64,000 nt of DNA from Maea johnstoni (Eukaryota > Annelida > Polychaeta > Spionida > Magelonidae): assembly GCA_963942565.1 (NCBI GenBank), contig OZ012699.1, forward strand, positions 34,195,937-34,259,936. Reading direction: 5' to 3'. Under the pieces are notes generated by a model. It worked only from the letters and a program-made list of their open reading frames with translations, had not been told where the DNA came from and did no database searches. A program made the translations under genes and the position numbers. Each line of letters begins with the position of its first letter. The stretch's first letter is position 1. Below, in pieces: positions 1 to 17,074 of this stretch.

Positions 1-620
1 ACGTAAACATAAAACACAACGATAATTGCTTTTTTTCGAAATATATATATATTTTTAACAAAACTATGCAGTAGTTCTTTATCACAGAACCCCTCCTTTA
101 CTTGTACACGCATTATGCAAAATGCACTCATTAAAATATACAATCTTTGTTCAAACCTGCAAAGGATTGAAAAAAAACTATCATCAACTTTTCAGGAATC
201 TGAGGGCATAGTTAATCACGTGTTGCCATAAGTTAATGATGTAAGAAACCAAAAAAGTTCAGATAAACTACATGCCCATATATTGCTACTAGCCTCTCCC
301 TTTACATCGATTTAAAAAAAAAAGTCGAATCTCTTGAACTCGGTTTCTAACATATGCTCAAATAACTTGAAAACTGTTGGAACCACTGATTTATTTAGTA
401 TTGTATTGTATATGTTTTGACTGGATATACTGTTTATAGTACTGCTACAACATATGCTTCCTCGTAGCTACTGGTAAGACTTTTGGCACACACACACAGT
501 TGTTCCTGAGAATACCTTGCAAACATATGAAAGCGAGTTTTAGTTTTATAATTCTGAAGGCAGTAGTTTCTAAATGTAATTGAAAGGCAGCATACTTTCC
601 TCGTAAAACATTCAGAGTAA
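1..620. other. AT-rich intergenic stretch
   Basis: No coding region, RNA gene or clear repeat was found here. The sequence is AT-rich with short A and T runs. It may be intron or downstream flank of the minus-strand gene that reaches 2561. Confidence 0.5.
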
Positions 621-1697
621 ATGCTAGTCAATGCTAGTACCATCATGTATCAAGCAACTACAATGCTAGTTACATTATGTCCCAAGCAACGACAATGCCA
701 GTATCATTATGTATATAGCAGCAACACTGTTAATACCATCACGTATGAAGCAGGAACCAAGCTAGTACCATCATGTATCAAGCAGCAACAATGCTAGTAC
801 CATCATGTACTGTAAATTCGAAAAAGATTGTGTTAGTCTAATTTTTGTGTTTTTTGTGTGTTTAGTCTCGGACGCAAAATTTAAATTTGCAATGATTAGT
901 GCTGCCACTTGAAGTGTATAGCTGGCACTCCATGTTGCAGCCAATTCGCAAAGTTAAAAACGCCGCAAAAATCGACTTTCTGTAAATTCGCAAAATTTAC
1001 TCTACACAATCTTTTGTGAATCTACAGTATCAAGGAGCAAGAATGTTAATACCATTGTGTTTCAAGCAGGAACCAGGCTAATACCATCACATATCAAGCA
1101 GGACCAACACCAGTACCATAACGTACATGTATCAAGCAATGTACATTTATCAAACAGGAACAATGCTAGTACCATCATGTATATGTATCAATCATTGTAC
1201 ATGTATTAAGTAGGAAAAATGCCAGTACCATCATGTACATGTATCAAGCAATGTACACGTATCAAGCAAGAACAATGCCAGTACCATCATGTACATGTAT
1301 CAAGCAATGTACACGTATCAAGCAGGAACAATGCTAGTACCATCATGTACATGTATCAAGCAGGAACAATGCTAGTACCATCATGTACATGTATCAAGCA
1401 ATTTCCATGTATCAAGCAGGAACAATGCTAGTACCATCATGTACATGTATCAAGCAGGAACAATGCTAGTACCATCATGTACATGTATCAAGCAGGAACA
1501 ATGCTAGTACCATCATGTACATGTATCAAGCAGGAACAATGCTAGTACCATCATGTACATGTATCAAGCAGGAGCAATGCTAGTACCATCATGTACATGT
1601 ATCAAGCAGGAACAATGCTAGTACCATCATGTACATGTATCAAGCAGGAACAATGCTAGTACCATCACATATACATGTATCAAGCAGAAACAATACT
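621..1697. repeat. 38-bp minisatellite array
   Basis: A tandem array with a 38-bp unit containing ATGCTAGTACCATCATGTAC followed by ATGTATCAAGCAGGAACA. The units between about 1320 and 1690 are nearly identical, while those from 621 to 1150 are shorter and diverged, so the array seems to have grown recently at its right end. Long open frames across it are a by-product of the repeat. A MITE (810-1027) has jumped into the old part of the array. Confidence 0.95.
810..1027. mobile_element. TA-flanked MITE (Tc1/mariner-like) inside the minisatellite
   Basis: A 218-bp element with terminal inverted repeats: CTGTAAATTCGAAAAAGATT at the left and, read in reverse, CTGTAGATTCACAAAAGATT at the right. 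TA lies on each side (808-809 and 1028-1029). The surrounding minisatellite unit reads CATCATGTATCAAG elsewhere, so the empty site is known and confirms that TA was duplicated. It is non-coding. The Tc1/mariner assignment rests only on the TA target and TIR style. Confidence 0.88.
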
Positions 1698-2115
1698 TAA
1701 ATGGTAAGATATTGAACAAGCTGTTGAAACTTATGAAGAGGGGATGTATCGCTGGACAATACATATCTGATAAACACAACATATTTTGAATAGCTTCTAT
1801 AGAACTGGCTGCACAAAGAGTTGCTTATTAGGGCTATCAACTTTTTCTTAAAGCGGATGCTTGCGTGTACAAAAAGCAGACTGCAATTGCAGATTCCAAG
1901 AATTGTTAAAAATCAGTTTGCATTGCACCACTAGACCGCTTAGCCAGAAGGGAAGCCCTGGTGTTAAGAGTGTATTTCAGTGGGAAATGGGTTAAGCCAA
2001 GAATACGATAAGACACATCTGTGAAAAGGTTTTGCTCCCTGCAAATGATTCAGTCCTAGAGTTCCACCTCCCCCTCCCACAAACACAATGAATGCTGAAC
2101 GGAACACATAAAGCA
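1698..2115. other. non-coding stretch, nothing recognised
   Basis: No gene, RNA or repeat structure was recognised between the minisatellite and the TTAA MITE at 2120. Confidence 0.4.
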
Positions 2116-2119
2116 TTAA

Positions 2120-2560
2120 CCCTTTCATACTCGAAGCAGCCAGATGATCTCACAACCTACACATTATTCTTGACCTATTGATAATTGAGTTCCACTAGAA
2201 GTTGTCTCCAGGACCCATGATTATACCTTTGACAATAGCTTGAAAAAATGAGACGATTTCCTAGATAATGTAGTAGGATTTGAGAAACATATTTGAGTTG
2301 TGGTAGTTTTGTGCTGAACATTTTTCTCACAAATATTTTCTCATTTATGATTTCATTTGAAATATTTCATGAAAATATGCAGGTGTTCTTCGCTGCTTTG
2401 AGCAAGAGTTGATTAAATATTCATTTTTTATCAAAACGATTTTAGGATGATTCTTTGTTCCGAATATCATTTCCTTCAAAAGTGTTTCAATTATGCTTGT
2501 ATTCAAATATTAAAATGTTAAAAAAATAGATCATCAAGAATGCTTTGAGTAAGATAAGGG
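2120..2560. mobile_element. TTAA-flanked MITE
   Basis: Starts CCCTTTCATACTCGAAGCAG and ends ATAAGGG, with TTAA on both sides (2116-2119, 2561-2564). TTAA duplication with CCCTT-type ends is typical of piggyBac-like or Kolobok-like non-autonomous elements. The right-hand TTAA supplies the stop codon of the last visible exon of the minus-strand gene starting at 7768, if that exon is read through its possible donor. Confidence 0.7.
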
Positions 2561-7768
<5,208 letters not shown>

Positions 7769-7789
7769 CTACAAAATATATTCAATTCA

Positions 7790-9780
7790 TGGATGGTCAG
7801 AGTATTGAAGTGTTGCCAGAGTTTATATTTGGAAGCATATTCTATTGCTTCTGCTCTACAGAAACGTCTGTGAAATATTTTTTTTTATTGATGTCAGATA
7901 GACAATTGTGCAATTCAAATTCAATTTAATTCTATCAAATCTTAAAATTCTAATTGCAGATTATTTCCTAGACGATTCCTACTAAGCATGGATTAACCGA
8001 CACGAGCTTTATTTTTTCCATAAATTAATATAAGTAGATGGTACCTTCTAATTTGTTTTTTAATTACATATACTATCTAAAAGATTTAATCTATCATGTG
8101 TCTGATTATTCACACGCCTAGCTTTGACTTAATGTTGCTGCTGTAAATAAAAGGTACGCCATCCAATTCAAGTAGGAATATATGATAATATTATTGATCA
8201 GATTATGAAATATATGTATGTTTGTAATCAACATTAAGATGAAATATATGTATCTATATGAGAAATAGCAGCTCGATTACATGTATGTGTATTTTGAAAT
8301 TAAGAAATAAAAAAAAATAGGGAAATATTACATGGTAATCAACCATTTAAAAAATAAAAAGTAATCTACAGGATATTTTGAAATATACGTACCATTGAGT
8401 TAAACTGTCCCACCGAAGAAAAGAATTATTTTTTGTAATCTGCCGTCGCCTTCAGAATCTTGCGTATTCTTGCTTTTAGCACAAAGCCCATGAACGATAT
8501 GGCGCTAGTGGTCTCATGGCAACAGAGACAATAATGATGATAACGTCACAGCCTCATCTTGAATGCGAGTGGCTATCACATGACAACAATGGGCATGTTG
8601 TAATAACAATAGGGAAAACAATGCTCGCGTCATCTTCTACTCCTTGCGAAAAGTCGTATGTATACGTATCCTTTCAGTGTCTATTCTCTAGCAAAGAAAT
8701 AACTTAACATAGTTTTTCAGAATATCTCAGGCAAATTCAGAGAGCGTGAATATATCAAAAAGTGTAAAGATCTCTGTACTAGATTTTTTACAATTTAATA
8801 AAGATGATATATCCCCCCTTAAAGGTGATATGTCTGCACCAGTTTTTTTGTCCCTAGAATTTTGTAATCTTTAGATATGTTATACCTTGTGGGACAAAAC
8901 CAAAGGAAATGTAAGAGGAAATTGGCTGTTTGGCAGAATTTTTTTGCTAGAGACAAATTTGTGATTTTTGAGAGAAAAAAGGCCGCTACATCGCACATTT
9001 TTTTTAAAATCATTTTCCGCTCATTGTGGGTTGTTCGTGTGCCAAAAAAAAGCCAATTCTTATAAACTTAAATTTGCATGCAGTTAATGGAGCAGGTCTT
9101 CTTTCTGCTTACGCAAACTTTATATCAAACCCTACTGTAACTTTTGCACAGCATAAAATTGAACTGGAGGGGTTGATTGAAAAATGAACATCTTTTTCTG
9201 AAATGGACGCAAATAAAGGGCAATTTATCGAACATAATGAATTGTAAAAAAATAGTCCAGAGAATTTTTTTATTTTTTGATATGTTCTTAATTTTGCTCT
9301 GTAAATTTGCATTCTATATGGGGGTGTTTTGATTTACGTTTAAGGCTACAGAGCTATGAGTGAAAGGGCACGTTTTTTTGCTTTTTATGAGAATATAAAG
9401 ACAATGACGCAGCATTTGTTTTCCTATTGTTCCCTACTGCTAGAAATTGTTTTTGGCGTTTAGAATATACTCATTCCGGGGTGAAAAGACAAACTTCGTT
9501 TTTACATGTAGAATGAAGAGGACATCATGTCTCACATGTTGTGCAAAATAACTACTTATGTCCTTTGCTTGAAGAAGGAAAAAGTACAACACCTTGGATC
9601 ACCAGATATAATCACAAGAAGAGTCTACAATGGCTGACAAGGAAAACAATCACCACTTCAACTGAACTTATTAAAACAAACATAATGTCTTCGTAGACAA
9701 TGAAAAAGCACACCCATTATTTAGACAAGACTGTTAGTTTAACTAATTCCTTTTACATACTTCTATGCAAAGGTAAAAAT
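7790..9780. other. intergenic, AT-rich, no gene recognised
   Basis: Lies upstream of the minus-strand gene. No coding region with splice borders or family similarity was found. Around 8480-8520 there is ATGGCGCTAG and a short GC-richer stretch that could be promoter. The rest is AT-rich. Confidence 0.4.
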
Positions 9781-9784
9781 GTAA

Positions 9785-11590
9785 ACCATATGGCCCAATC
9801 TTAAGTTAATATATCAACGTCAAGCCCCTGGTCAGGAGAGAAACTGAAGAAAATGAAGGGATAAAGGTCCTAACAGATAAATAAATGCGGAGAATCTCCT
9901 GATATTGGATTGGAGAAAGTTGACATGTATCCTGCCTCACTTTTGTACTTAGAGAATGAGGAGGTATATTGTCCCCTAACATCGTCATATAGCATTACCA
10001 AAAGTCCAAAATGGCTGGCAAGAAAAAGTACCACTTCAAATTTTATGAAAATAGGAGCAATCACACTATTGTAGACGACAAAAAATTACACCGTTATCTA
10101 TAAAAGCATGATAGGCAAAAGTAATACATTTATGGAAATCACGTGGCCAAATCCTGGATAAAGTATCAACATGCACCCTGGTGGCCAGAAAAGAAACTAA
10201 AAGTGCCACGAAAAAAGCTCAACAGATAAATGAGAGGAATCTGCTGATCTTGGTTGGGTGAATGTTGCCAGTTATGGAAATCACATGACCAAATACTGGA
10301 CGTTCGAGCGCCCAATTCTCTGATTGGTTGTGGCCTTGGACACTACTTCAACATCGGTATCGCGCTTAATCATTGTTTTTCCTATACTTAGAATAAGCTG
10401 CGGACAGATATTGATCACGTGACCACAGAAATATCCATACAATGCGTTTTTTAAACACTTATAATCATTCAATCATGATTGTCTGTCAGTGAAATGTTGT
10501 ATCCTTGCTTCGTTACTAGTTAGGCGCCCTCAATGTTGTGATATAGCCGTTTTAGTATAGAACATTCTCTTCATAAATGGAAGGATACATCTGCGTTCCT
10601 AGGTGACCGATTTACTGGGTTAGAATACAAAGTGACGTCATTGTCTGGTACTTTTTCCCTATTTAAATATATAATGCGTTTTATCAAGTTTAAAATCATC
10701 CTATTATGATTGTCTGTCAATTAAATGTATATTGGCGTCGCTAGTGTCTTACTCATAAGAAAATGGAGATTACTTGTTGCGGTGTTGTTCGGCTACCCTC
10801 GCCACCGCGTGTAGGAATTCAATGGATAGACTAGCATGCCAGTCCCTTGAGACATGTGCGCGCGAATTTTGCATTGATTAGACTAGTGCCAGTCTCTTTG
10901 AGCTTTTGCGCGCCAACAATCAGAGGGGGGGGGGGGCAGGGTGGGCTGGTGCCGTTCAGCTGGGTGGACTCGTGCATGAAGCACACAACATATCATTGGA
11001 TCATATCTAACTACAACAAAAGCTCAATTGTTCAAGTTATCAATAGAGCATAGTGAGATAGAACTATAACAGCCATTGACATGCGGTCGCGGGCGCCTTC
11101 CTCCGCACAACTTCGCGTTTTCCATCAAAATATTACATGCTCAATGCACACTTTCCCTTCTAGAATTGAGTCCTTCTGGATTAAAATTTCAACATGAACC
11201 CTGGTGGCCAGAAAAGAAACTAAAAGTGCCGCGAAAAAAGCTCTCACAGGTAATTGAGGGGAATCTCCTGATATTGGGTGGGTGTTGATAGGAACGAAAA
11301 TCACATGGCCAAATCATAGGTTTAAGTATCAACATGCACCCTGGTGGTCAGAAAAGGAACTAAAAGGGACGCGCAAAAAGCTCCTTCAGATAAATGAAAT
11401 GAATTCTCTGATATCGAGTAGGTGAATGTTGACAAGGAATGGAAATCACATGGCCCAATCCTAGGTTAAAGTGTCAACATGCATCCTGGTGGTCAGAAAA
11501 GAAACTAAAAGTACGCGCAATAAAGCCCCAACAGACAAATGGGAGGAATCTTCTGATATTGGATGGGTGAATGTCAATTGACAGGAATGT
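9785..11590. repeat. dispersed/tandem repeat of about 150 bp, five copies
   Basis: Copies at about 9785-9930, 10125-10290, 11185-11290, 11295-11435 and 11443-11590. Each holds AAATCACATGGCCAAATC, CACCCTGGTGGCCAGAAAAG, AACTAAAAGTGCC and AATCTCCTGATATTGG in the same order and strand. The last three are adjacent. No coding signal was seen. Confidence 0.75.
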
Positions 11591-11720
11591 AATGTCCATG
11601 TAGGGGGGGGGACTCTTCTTACCCAACTTAAAAACCCCAACATCGGGTAACAGGCCTAGGCATGTGCCAGGGGGAAAAGATAACCAAGATCGCTTTTATT
11701 TCATAATACATTCCCTACTA

Positions 11721-11754
11721 CCCCCCCCCCCCCCCCCCCCCCCCCACACACACC
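11721..11754 (+). repeat. poly-C run then CA repeat
   Basis: 25 C in a row followed by a short CA stretch. A run of 12 G occurs nearby at 10925-10936. Confidence 0.9.
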
Positions 11755-12204
11755 TAGTATATGCACTATATGGGTACATGCATAGTGTTTGTATTTTATA
11801 GCTATACATATGCATTCATGTATGGGTGAGATCATGTCGGCGACACTTGAAATCTAATACCTATCTCTCATGACTAGATACCTGATAAATCCATCAAAGA
11901 AAGATATTAACGGTATCCAGCAGTGCTACATGTAAAAATGGTGTACTTGATGACACCATCTGGCCATCTCCCTTCTGGTGGTATTTGTTCGAACTGATGC
12001 CTCTTATACTCTAACCACCTGGTGGGATGAATGTAAACTAATTTTACCATCCTTACCCGAGAAAATATATGATAGTCATACGACAGTCACTGGTCCCAGG
12101 CACCCTTCTTAATTGCGTACATTAGAACATTATTATAAATAAACCAACAAGAGAATGCTATCGTCCTAAATAAATAAAAATACAGGGACTTGTTTGTTTT
12201 TCGT

Positions 12205-12470
12205 TAGATGAAAAAAACAAACAAGTGGATATGAAACCAGTCGGTCAACCTGAATAAGCTGGCTGCGGCGAATAGCCCAAAAGGTGTGTTCTGTGCATGT
12301 TGATGCGCATGTTTCTCCGTAATGTAAACGATACGAGAGCCCTCATTGGTCTTTGTCTACTAGTTACGTAACAATTAGGCCAGATTTGAGATCCCTGACA
12401 TAGCCACGCCTTCACTATAGCGCATATAGTAATTGGTCTCTCGCTGCGTATCCATTATTTTATTCATCTA
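12205..12470 (+). repeat. dispersed repeat D (GGATATGAAACCAG type)
   Basis: Begins CAAGTGGATATGAAACCAG, contains a CCTCATTGGTC block and ends with ATAGTAATTGGTCTCTCGCT. The same order occurs at 46508 and 49850 on this strand and reversed at 15250 and 46840. Probably a MITE or SINE; the ends are not clear. Confidence 0.65.
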
Positions 12471-13486
12471 AGCTTTAACAAACAGTTCTCAGCTACATGA
12501 ACCCATGCAGTCGGCATACAGAGCATGTCATAGCACTGAGACTGCACTTGTACGGGTACAGAACGACATCCTTCGCACTCTCGATCAGGGTGGGGCTGCG
12601 ATCCTTGTGTTACTCGATCTTAGCGCTGCTTTCGATACAATCGATCACTCCATCCTTCTATCTAGGATGGAGTCAGTTCTTGGAGTTAAAGGATCTACCT
12701 GTTAGGCAGGAAACAGAGGATTAAAATCAATGATGACTTCTCCGAAAATCAGGAAATCCTGTGGTCTGTACCACAGGGATCTGTGTTGGGTGCACTGTTG
12801 TTCCTAATATACATCATACCTCTGGCACAGCTAATCCGATCCTACGGTCTGAACAATCATGGCTATGCTGATGACACCCAGCTCTGCTTATCATTCAAAA
12901 AGACAAGTGATAACGCAATAGTCAAATGTGAAATCCTAAATCTTGAGAAATGTTTGTGTGACATTAGTGTCTGGATGTCTCAGAACAAGCTGAAACTCAA
13001 CAATGACAAGACTGAAATAATTCTATTCGGCTCTAAGAAACACCTAGCTGAACTGAACATTAAGTCACTCTCTGTAGCAGGTACTGATGTGTCTGTTGCA
13101 TCTGAGCCTGTGCGGAATCTGGGAGCTATGTTTGACTCTCTACTGATCATGGCACCCCATGTCAAGAGTGTTGTCAAAAAATCTAGCTTTCACCTGAGAA
13201 ATATTGGAAAAGCGAGACGTGTGTTAACAGAAGATGCCACAAAAACAGTGATGCAGTCACTGGTGATGTCTCGCTTGGATTACTGCAATGCTCTCCTAAT
13301 TGGAATACAACAGGATTTGATTGCAAAGCTGCAGCGACTACAAAACAGTGCAGCAAGGATAGTATCCAGATAGGGCCCCGTTGAAAGAGGTACTGGGAGG
13401 ACAGTACAATTACAGAGAAGGGGGAGGCAAGTGTTGCGGCAAGGCGCTTAAGGCCGCAGGAGGAGTAGAAGTTGTCGATGTAATAA

Positions 13487-13528
13487 GGATCCGTGCGCCC
13501 AAAAAGTGAGTGGCGGGCGCACGGATCC
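13487..13528. repeat. perfect 14-bp hairpin
   Basis: GGATCCGTGCGCCC and its exact reverse complement are separated by 14 bases. This is unusually GC-rich for the region. Confidence 0.85.
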
Positions 13529-13974
13529 AAGCCCAAAGTGCAGGTGGAAGGTACATGGGATTGGATAGGGCACTGATCAGCACGTAGAGATGTGTGAAAG
13601 GGCAGATAGAAGGTAAATGGGTGGGAGTTGCATAAAGTAATAGTCATGTGCCGCAAGTGTGCATGAAAGTGACAATACCAACGTCATAGGGAACTTAATG
13701 GAACATTTCCTTCATCAACAGATATAAATTAATACTTACACCCATTAAACTTCACAGAGCTCAATTTTTATATGAAGGCTAGGCATTACTTACATTCATT
13801 AAACTATAGATTTTCTCGAAGAAATTCCTAACTTCACAACTGTGGAAATGTTTATTATAACCAGGGAATTTCATACACTAATCAAATCGGGCCTTATAGC
13901 GAACGCCAATTCAGGCAGACCTTCTCTCTGGGATCAGTGGATTTGACCAACAATTCATTTTAGTAAAGTGAAAT

Positions 13975-14140
13975 AAAAATAATAAAAATATAGATATAGT
14001 TATTTGGAGTAGGAAATGTTTCAAAGTGCCAGACGAAGGACTGGGCAGGAAAAGATGATACTAGTTGCGGTCAGATGGATTCGAACCCGCAACCTCTTGC
14101 CCTGCAGGCAGGCGCTCTAGCCACTAAGCTACGGCGCCAT
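13975..14140 (-). mobile_element. tRNA-Cys-like SINE
   Basis: Read on the minus strand from about 14138: A box TAGCTTAGTGG, a Cys-type anticodon loop (CTGCAGG, anticodon GCA) and B box GGTTCGAATCC, both boxes matching consensus. The acceptor and T stems no longer pair, so it is a SINE head, not a working tRNA. The tail toward 13975 is AT-rich with TATTTTTATT on that strand. Confidence 0.75.
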
Positions 14141-15249
14141 CTGTATGACAGCTAGGTTTGAAAAGAGAGCTATATTGATGAAATCCCGTAACTCTATTTT
14201 GGGTCGTTCCTTGCATTTCGAGTTTAGTCCTGTCATTTACGTGAGTAAATCTTTGAAAAAGACCGCCAGGCCACTTTTATCAATGACCCCACATATTTAC
14301 ATAAGGCCCGAAACTGATTATGACCTACCTACCTCATGCGAGCCAGTAAAATAGCCAAATCAAATCTGGCGCCTGTTATCTAACTACTCCAAACCGGCTC
14401 GGGATAGCCGGAATGACGTTAGAACCCAATAAGGAGCGCCAAAATAGCTGAAAAATTGTATTTGATCTTTTAATCTAATGCCTTTTCAAATAGATAAAGA
14501 ATAATGATTATATCAATACGCCTTTACATGTCGTTAACTTTATGGCATCGCCAGTTTCGCAATCCAATTTTCCTAGTGTTATGAACTTCCTATCCTGGGG
14601 TTCAATTAGTTACATTTGCCGCCGTTTCACTTTGTGGGGGCGCTACGCGCTGCATGAACATTAGCGTCGAGAGCCAGGAAGTATGAACATATCACACTTG
14701 TTCTCATCAAGCTTCACTGGCTACCAATCAAATTCCGCATCCAATTTAAGGTCCTACTGCTGGTATACAAGGCGCTAAACGGACTTGCACCTAAGTACAT
14801 CAAGGAGCTGCTCGTGCCTTATAAACCCAGACGCCATCTACGATCAGAAGCAAAGGGCCTTCTGGACGAGCCTCGGACTAGACTCAAATTTGGAGATCGC
14901 GCTTTCTCCATTAGTGCACCGAGATTATGGAATGCGCTTCCACAACACCTGAAGGATTCTACATCGTGTCAGGCCTTCAAGAAGTGTCTCAAAACACACC
15001 TTTTCAGGCTCGCCCATTGAGGCGTTGTGGACTTTTACTCAAACTATGACAATGTGCAGCGCTTTTGAACATTTTATGAATGGAAAAGGCGCTATATAAA
15101 TTCCAATTATTATGATTATTATTATAGCGGTGTGATATCAAACACATCTCTTGTGACTCCCCTTGGGCATTATTATAGGAATAAATCTTGAGGACTAAAG
15201 TAAAACCTTGATTGAATTCAACCGAGGGTATTATATTGAGACTTAGCCA

Positions 15250-15520
15250 TTCAACCTTGGATGAAGAAAAGAATGGATATGTAGCGAGAGACCAATTACT
15301 ATATGCCCTATCGTTAAGTGTTGGACTCATGCCAGGAGTACCAGATAAGCCATCAGCGCTAGGTCACGTGGGAACAAGGACCAATCAGGGCTCTCTCATT
15401 GATTTCATTACTGAGGAACCTTATCTCCACCACCAGCTGGCCTTTTAGTGGCTATTAGTTGACACTGGTTGAGGCTAGCATGTTCAGGTTGACCGGCTGG
15501 TTTCGAATCCACGTGTGTTT
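15250..15520 (-). repeat. dispersed repeat D, reverse copy
   Basis: AAGAATGGATATGTAGCGAG near the left and CTAGCATGTTCAGGTTGACC near the right match the reversed copies at 46840 and 49850. It includes the CCAATCAGGGCTCTC block. Confidence 0.65.
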
Positions 15521-15836
15521 GGTCATCTTAGATTCAACCTTAGATGAGTATCTGGATGGACTGGAAGCGGGCAGATCTGGCCGCTTGACCAGGGTTACGG
15601 GCCACGGCAAGGGACCAACTGATATACCCTGCTTTCAGTCAATAGTAGGGAACATCAGGGACTTCCAAAACCCACCAAAACCTAGGTATATAGGTACATG
15701 TACATGTACATGTACATAGTAGATTCCGGTCTCTGCATACTCTATTTTCTTTATCCGACCCTTGGTTTCTACTCATCCTGCCGCACCACTTGCCTTCCCC
15801 CTTCTCTGTAATTGTACTGTCCCCCCCCACCCCCCA

Positions 15837-16010
15837 TGGCAAGTAAAAGTGGACAAAAGACATTTTTGAATATTCATGATTAATTTTGAATATTAAAAAA
15901 TAGGAATATTCGTAATTCATTTCTGAATATTAGTTATTCATTATGAATATTCAAAATTGATTATGAATATTCAAAAATGTCTTTTTTTGTCCACCTTTAC
16001 TTACCGCCCC
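15837..16010. mobile_element. foldback element rich in GAATATTC
   Basis: Inverted ends: AAGTAAAAGTGGACAAAAGA at the left and, reversed, AAGTAAAGGTGGACAAAAAA at the right. The interior is made of repeated TGAATATTC. It sits between two C runs. Confidence 0.7.
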
Positions 16011-16469
16011 CCCCCCTCATCTCCCCTGTATCTCTGATTCACACAGAAGTCTATCTATGTCTTGTTTCATATTTAATACCCATTCACACCTTGTTTACAT
16101 ATATTTTTCTGAAAATGCAATTCTTAACAAAAAATATATGAATATTTTTTTAGAATGAAAGTTCCATCTGTTGTAAAATTCCCATTTCAAATAAATCAAA
16201 AATAATATGCTATTTGAATGATGTTGAAACTCAAAATTGTCAGACCAAATGAGCACTTCAGATGCAAAGGGGTTAATACCATAGTAGCACGTTACATGTG
16301 TGACATAACAAGCTGTTTTCTTCAGGCCTAACCTTAGATGAGCATCTTAATTCAAGGCCTAACCTGCTAACTCAGATTCTATCTTTTTCAGTGCTGATTC
16401 TTTTCATAAAGCCTACGACTGTATAAAGCATATATTTTGATTTCTGATAGCTAACGGCTCAAACTATGT

Positions 16470-16890
16470 CGCAAGACTTCCCACAGAGCCGGGGGCAGTA
16501 AGAATTCTCAGATCTCTATCTTTATGTGCGTTCACTTCCTCAAGTTTCTCGCTTACTGCCCACGTGGGATACAAACACTCATTCATTCCACAACAACATG
16601 CTCGTAATCGTAGATTTCCGCGGGAAATTCATTGACCGACATGCGTAGAAACGAGACTTTTCCCGCGAAATCTGTACCACGTGATAGCTTTTTATTTGGA
16701 CTTCAATAGGCGGCGGGAAGATGAAAGGCATTAAATTCCTGGGCAAGCGATTTGATTGGCTCAGACAACGAGCGTAAAGTAGAAGTCTGTGTAGCGAGTA
16801 TTACCCTAACCGCAAACACTACCGGGCCGTAGGTAGCTGTCAAATTTTACAAATCTCTCGAATTTCGGGAACTGTCACCCACTCTTCATC
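16470..16890 (+). promoter_or_regulatory. likely promoter of the zinc-finger gene
   Basis: Immediately upstream of the ATG at 16891, GC-richer than its surroundings, with two CACGTG E-box cores (CCCACGTGGG near 16559, CCACGTGATA near 16677), a GATTGGCTC CCAAT box near 16754 and the initiator-side sequence TTCGGGAACTGTC. Inferred from position and motifs only. Confidence 0.5.
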
Positions 16891-17074
16891 ATGATGGAGT
16901 TTGATGCGAACGGGATAGTGGAATATGGTACGCGATCGAAGCGGACGAGACTAGAACAGAGCAAATGCAATGACGGAAGTGGTGCTCGTACGTTGGAACT
17001 TCATGAAGTTATCACGACGCTCAAGGCTTATGACGCTGACAGCGCAGACGGGGGAATAAACTGCAGTATTTGTG
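16891..17074 (+). CDS. zinc-finger gene, exon 1
   Basis: Encodes MMEFDANGIVEYGTRSKRTR through INCSIC and ends TGTG|GTGAGT, giving the first two zinc-binding cysteines (58 and 61). Confidence 0.85.

Larger units (their letters stand above)
13377..14676. mobile_element. 1.3-kb composite insertion inside the LINE
   Basis: Separates the LINE frame at ARIVSR from its continuation at RARKYEHITL. It contains a perfect hairpin (13487-13528), a tRNA-derived SINE on the minus strand (about 13975-14140), and at its left a block (about 13397-13445) that recurs inverted at about 15780-15830 just beyond the LINE. I see no clear target duplication and cannot name the outer element. Confidence 0.55.
12497..15120 (+). 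mobile_element. CR1/L2-like LINE, split by an insertion
   Basis: The reverse-transcriptase part (about 12505-13376) shows LLDLSAAFDTIDHSILL, a QGSVLGALLFLIYI block and the catalytic YADD (NNHGYADDTQLCLSF). The C-terminal part resumes at about 14677 with LVLIKLHWLPIKFRIQF and FGDRAFSISAPRLWNALP, stopping near 15020. The 3' end, GGCGCTATATAAATTCCAAT, runs into short ATT repeats, as in L2/CR1-type elements. A frameshift near 12705 and the 13377-14676 insertion make it dead. The 5' half (endonuclease) is absent. Confidence 0.9.

Noticed and set aside
1219-1431. Open frame in the minisatellite
   Set aside because: The frame repeats with the 38-bp unit and has no splice sites or homology.
14067-14138. 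A tRNA-Cys gene
   Set aside because: A and B boxes are good but the acceptor and T stems do not pair, and the sequence continues into a tail; a SINE head fits better.
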